Shown here in pieces: positions 5,608 through 7,524 of a stretch of 7,524 bases of DNA. The notes under the pieces were generated by a model that saw nothing but the letters and a program-made list of their open reading frames with translations, made no database searches and was not told the DNA's origin. The translations under genes and the position numbers were made by a program. The stretch is from Gammaproteobacteria bacterium (lineage in GTDB: Bacteria; Pseudomonadota; Gammaproteobacteria; UBA6429; Thiohalophilaceae): NCBI GenBank assembly GCA_029882235.1, contig JAOULB010000095.1, positions 1 to 7,524 of the forward strand, in the 5' to 3' direction. Numbering within the stretch: the stretch's first letter is position 1; the number at the start of each line of letters is the position of its first letter.

Positions 5608-6867
5608 ATGAATAAACCCATCCCCGTAAATGTAAATTGTGATAACGATAACGGCTGGCTTACTGTTGAGCAGGCGCGCAGCAGAATGTGCGATAGTGTA
5701 AATGTTGTTGATGGTTTCGAACGTGTCGCCATTCGCGATAGCCTCAATCGTATTCTCGCTGAAGATGTGATCTCCCCCATTAATGTTCCGCCGTATGACA
5801 ATTCTGCAATGGATGGTTATGCCGTGCTTACAAGCGACATCCCCTCCAGTGGTGAAACCACACTGAAAGTCACAGGCGAATCTTTCGCAGGTATTCCTTT
5901 CACTGGTGAAGTTAAATCGGGTGAAACCATTCGTATTATGACTGGTGCAAAAATTCCAACGGGTGCGGACTGTGTCATTATGCAGGAACAGGTTCAACGT
6001 GATGGCGATATAATTTCTATTGGTTCTGGTCATACCAAGAATCAGAATATTCGTTTCATTGGTGAAGATATAAAACAGGGCGGCGCTGCGTTAACCCCTG
6101 GTAAAAAGATCGACGCTGCCGAACTTGGTCTACTGGCCTCACTGGGTATTCCAGAAGTCACAGTTAAGCGAAAACTGCGTGTTGCCTTTTTCTCAACCGG
6201 CGATGAACTACGGGCCGTTGGCGAAACACTTGGTGAAGGTCAAATCTACGACAGTAACCGTTATACCATTTACGGCATGTTAAAAAGGCTTGATGTTGAA
6301 CTCATTGATATGGGCGTCATCCCTGATGATCGACAAGCGATTGAAGATGCCTTTAATACCGCCGCATCACTGGCCGATGCAGTCATCACCTCAGGCGGTG
6401 TTTCTGTTGGTGACGCCGATTATGTAAAAGAAACATTAGATAAGCTTGGCGCAATTAACTTCTGGAAAATTAGTATGAAGCCCGGCAAGCCGCTGGCCTT
6501 TGGTAAAGTGAATCATGCCACCTTCATTGGTCTACCCGGCAACCCCGTGTCAGTGATGGCAACTTTTTACCAGTTTGCGCTGCCCGCATTACAACGCATG
6601 ATGGGACAAACTGATGTCGAACCTGTCATTGTTAAAGTCCCGTGCAAATCTTTGCTGAAAAAACGTCCCGGTCGCACTGATTTTCAACGCGGTATTTTAA
6701 CTCGCAATGAGAATGGCGAGCTGGTTGTTGATGGCGCAGGTATGCAGGCTTCACATATCCTTAGCGGTATGAGTAAGGCCAACTGTTTTATTATCCTGCC
6801 GGCCGAGTCTGGCAATATTGAAGCGGGTTCGCTTGTTGATGTGCAGCCATTTAATGGTCTGTTCTAA
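5608..6867 (+). CDS. moeA: Molybdopterin molybdenumtransferase MoeA
   Basis: MoeA hydrolyses adenylylated molybdopterin and ligates molybdate to it, forming the active molybdenum cofactor in the cytoplasm. The 419 residues match the family, about 410 in E. coli. Visible blocks are PPYDNSAMDGYAV (61-73), IRIMTGAKIPTGADCVIMQE (108-127), FFSTGDEL (194-201), GQIYDSNR (211-218), SGGVSVGDADYV (262-273), MKPGKPLAFGK (290-300), GLPGNPVSV (308-316) and, in the C-terminal domain, KKRPGRTDFQRG (351-362). The acidic residues of the DNSAMDG, TGDE and GDAD motifs are intact. Upstream MobA and MobB act on its product, so the operon covers the last steps of cofactor assembly. There is no clear Shine-Dalgarno motif. 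Codons look richer in A/T-ending forms (GGT, GTT, ATT) than in nnr. Confidence 0.97.
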   Translation: MNKPIPVNVNCDNDNGWLTVEQARSRMCDSVNVVDGFERVAIRDSLNRILAEDVISPINVPPYDNSAMDGYAVLTSDIPSSGETTLKVTGESFAGIPFTGEVKSGETIRIMTGAKIPTGADCVIMQEQVQRDGDIISIGSGHTKNQNIRFIGEDIKQGGAALTPGKKIDAAELGLLASLGIPEVTVKRKLRVAFFSTGDELRAVGETLGEGQIYDSNRYTIYGMLKRLDVELIDMGVIPDDRQAIEDAFNTAASLADAVITSGGVSVGDADYVKETLDKLGAINFWKISMKPGKPLAFGKVNHATFIGLPGNPVSVMATFYQFALPALQRMMGQTDVEPVIVKVPCKSLLKKRPGRTDFQRGILTRNENGELVVDGAGMQASHILSGMSKANCFIILPAESGNIEAGSLVDVQPFNGLF

Positions 6868-6878
6868 GTCGAATTCGT

Positions 6879-7524
6879 TTACTTCATCGGAGCCAGTTCC
6901 GACCAGTTGCCTTCAGGTAAAAATTCGGCTTCATTTTTAATCGCAGTGGCCTGTTGATGTTGACCAAGCGCTACAAGTATCTGGCTTTTTAATAATAACG
7001 TCTCCCTGGCACTTGCCCGTAACTCAAGCGCCTTGTCGACCGCCTGCATCGCTTTTTTGTTTTCACCACCGAGATGATAGGCCATCGCCAGATTGTGATA
7101 ACCTTTTTGATAAACAGGGTCGATGGTAATCGTTGCAGTAAAATGTTTGATTGCTTTATCTAACTCACCGCGTTGCGCATAGATGACCCCAAGATCATCG
7201 TTTGCCTCGGCATTATTCTTATCCAGTTCAATTGCACGCAGAAAATCCTGTTCTGCATTTTCACGATCACCCTTCCATAAATAACGCACGCCTCGCTTGG
7301 TATATGCTCTTGAGTTATTCGGCTTGCGCTTAATGAATTCAGATAAATCTGCAATACCTTTATCAATCATACCGACACGGCCATAGGCCATGCCGCGACC
7401 AAACCAGGCCTGACTTGCATCCTTATCAATTTTTAAGGCCTGATTATAATCATCAATGGCTTTATCAAAATCATGCAGATGAAACCAGGCATCGCCACGT
7501 TTAATATATAAGCTGGCATTGTTC
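6879..7524 (-). CDS. Tetratricopeptide-repeat protein, N-terminus cut by window edge
   Basis: The reading frame enters from the right edge and 214 residues are visible. They form six consecutive TPR units of exactly 34 residues plus a 9-residue tail ending LAPMK. Units start near bases 7520, 7418, 7316, 7214, 7112 and 7010. Unit 4 shows the classical pattern LGVIYAQRGELDKAIKHF...IDP best; unit 6 is the most degenerate. TPR arrays bind peptides or other proteins and do not reveal a specific role. A Met at 7391 is internal, because TPR units continue upstream of it. The missing N-terminus would tell whether the protein is periplasmic or a lipoprotein (such as NlpI- or PilF-like). It converges on moeA with 11 bp between the stops. 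No terminator was recognised on either strand there. Confidence 0.9.
   Translation of the reverse strand, partial: NNASLYIKRGDAWFHLHDFDKAIDDYNQALKIDKDASQAWFGRGMAYGRVGMIDKGIADLSEFIKRKPNNSRAYTKRGVRYLWKGDRENAEQDFLRAIELDKNNAEANDDLGVIYAQRGELDKAIKHFTATITIDPVYQKGYHNLAMAYHLGGENKKAMQAVDKALELRASARETLLLKSQILVALGQHQQATAIKNEAEFLPEGNWSELAPMK

Noticed and set aside
5563..6033. 156-codon open frame on the minus strand inside moeA
   Set aside because: It lies wholly antisense to a strongly conserved moeA, its translation is Asn/Thr/Ile-rich without family resemblance, and it is a frame shadow.
6868..6902. Palindrome CGAATTCG and stem TCGGA/TCCGA near the moeA and TPR stops, considered as a terminator
   Set aside because: The first has no loop and the second has a 5-bp stem without a following T tract, so neither looks like an intrinsic terminator.

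Overview
The window looks like chromosomal DNA of a gammaproteobacterium. The divergent arrangement of queG against nnr-tsaE-amiB matches the E. coli order, where mutL, miaA and hfq follow, and the encoded QueG and MoeA closely resemble the enterobacterial proteins as I remember them. No tRNA, rRNA, CRISPR array, insertion sequence or phage gene was seen. I cannot name a genus.

Left part (1-3019, minus strand): nnr (NAD(P)HX epimerase/dehydratase), tsaE (ATPase of tRNA t6A synthesis) and amiB (periplasmic cell-wall amidase, running off the left edge). nnr and tsaE overlap by 4 bp. amiB follows after a 140-bp AT-rich gap that may carry its own promoter. Middle (3020-4123, plus): queG, the last enzyme of queuosine synthesis, diverges from nnr with only 18 bp between the two start codons. 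Both leaders lack a Shine-Dalgarno sequence, and their best -10 elements overlap.

Next, on the minus strand, is a 74-residue acidic Ala/Glu-rich protein that I do not recognise (4125-4349). It ends 1 bp from the queG stop and has a small terminator-like hairpin at its end. An 80-bp divergent gap with nested inverted repeats separates it from a molybdenum-cofactor operon on the plus strand: mobA, mobB (4-bp overlap) and moeA (30 bp later). MoeA inserts molybdenum into molybdopterin. MobA attaches GMP to give the bis-MGD cofactor of DMSO reductase-family enzymes, and MobB is a GTP-binding accessory. Convergent with moeA is a tetratricopeptide-repeat protein that runs off the right edge.

Most of the window is conserved housekeeping and cofactor metabolism. 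I found no convincing new multi-gene system. The parts least explained by known families are the small acidic protein, the nested dyads beside it, and the possibly leaderless nnr/queG divergent start.
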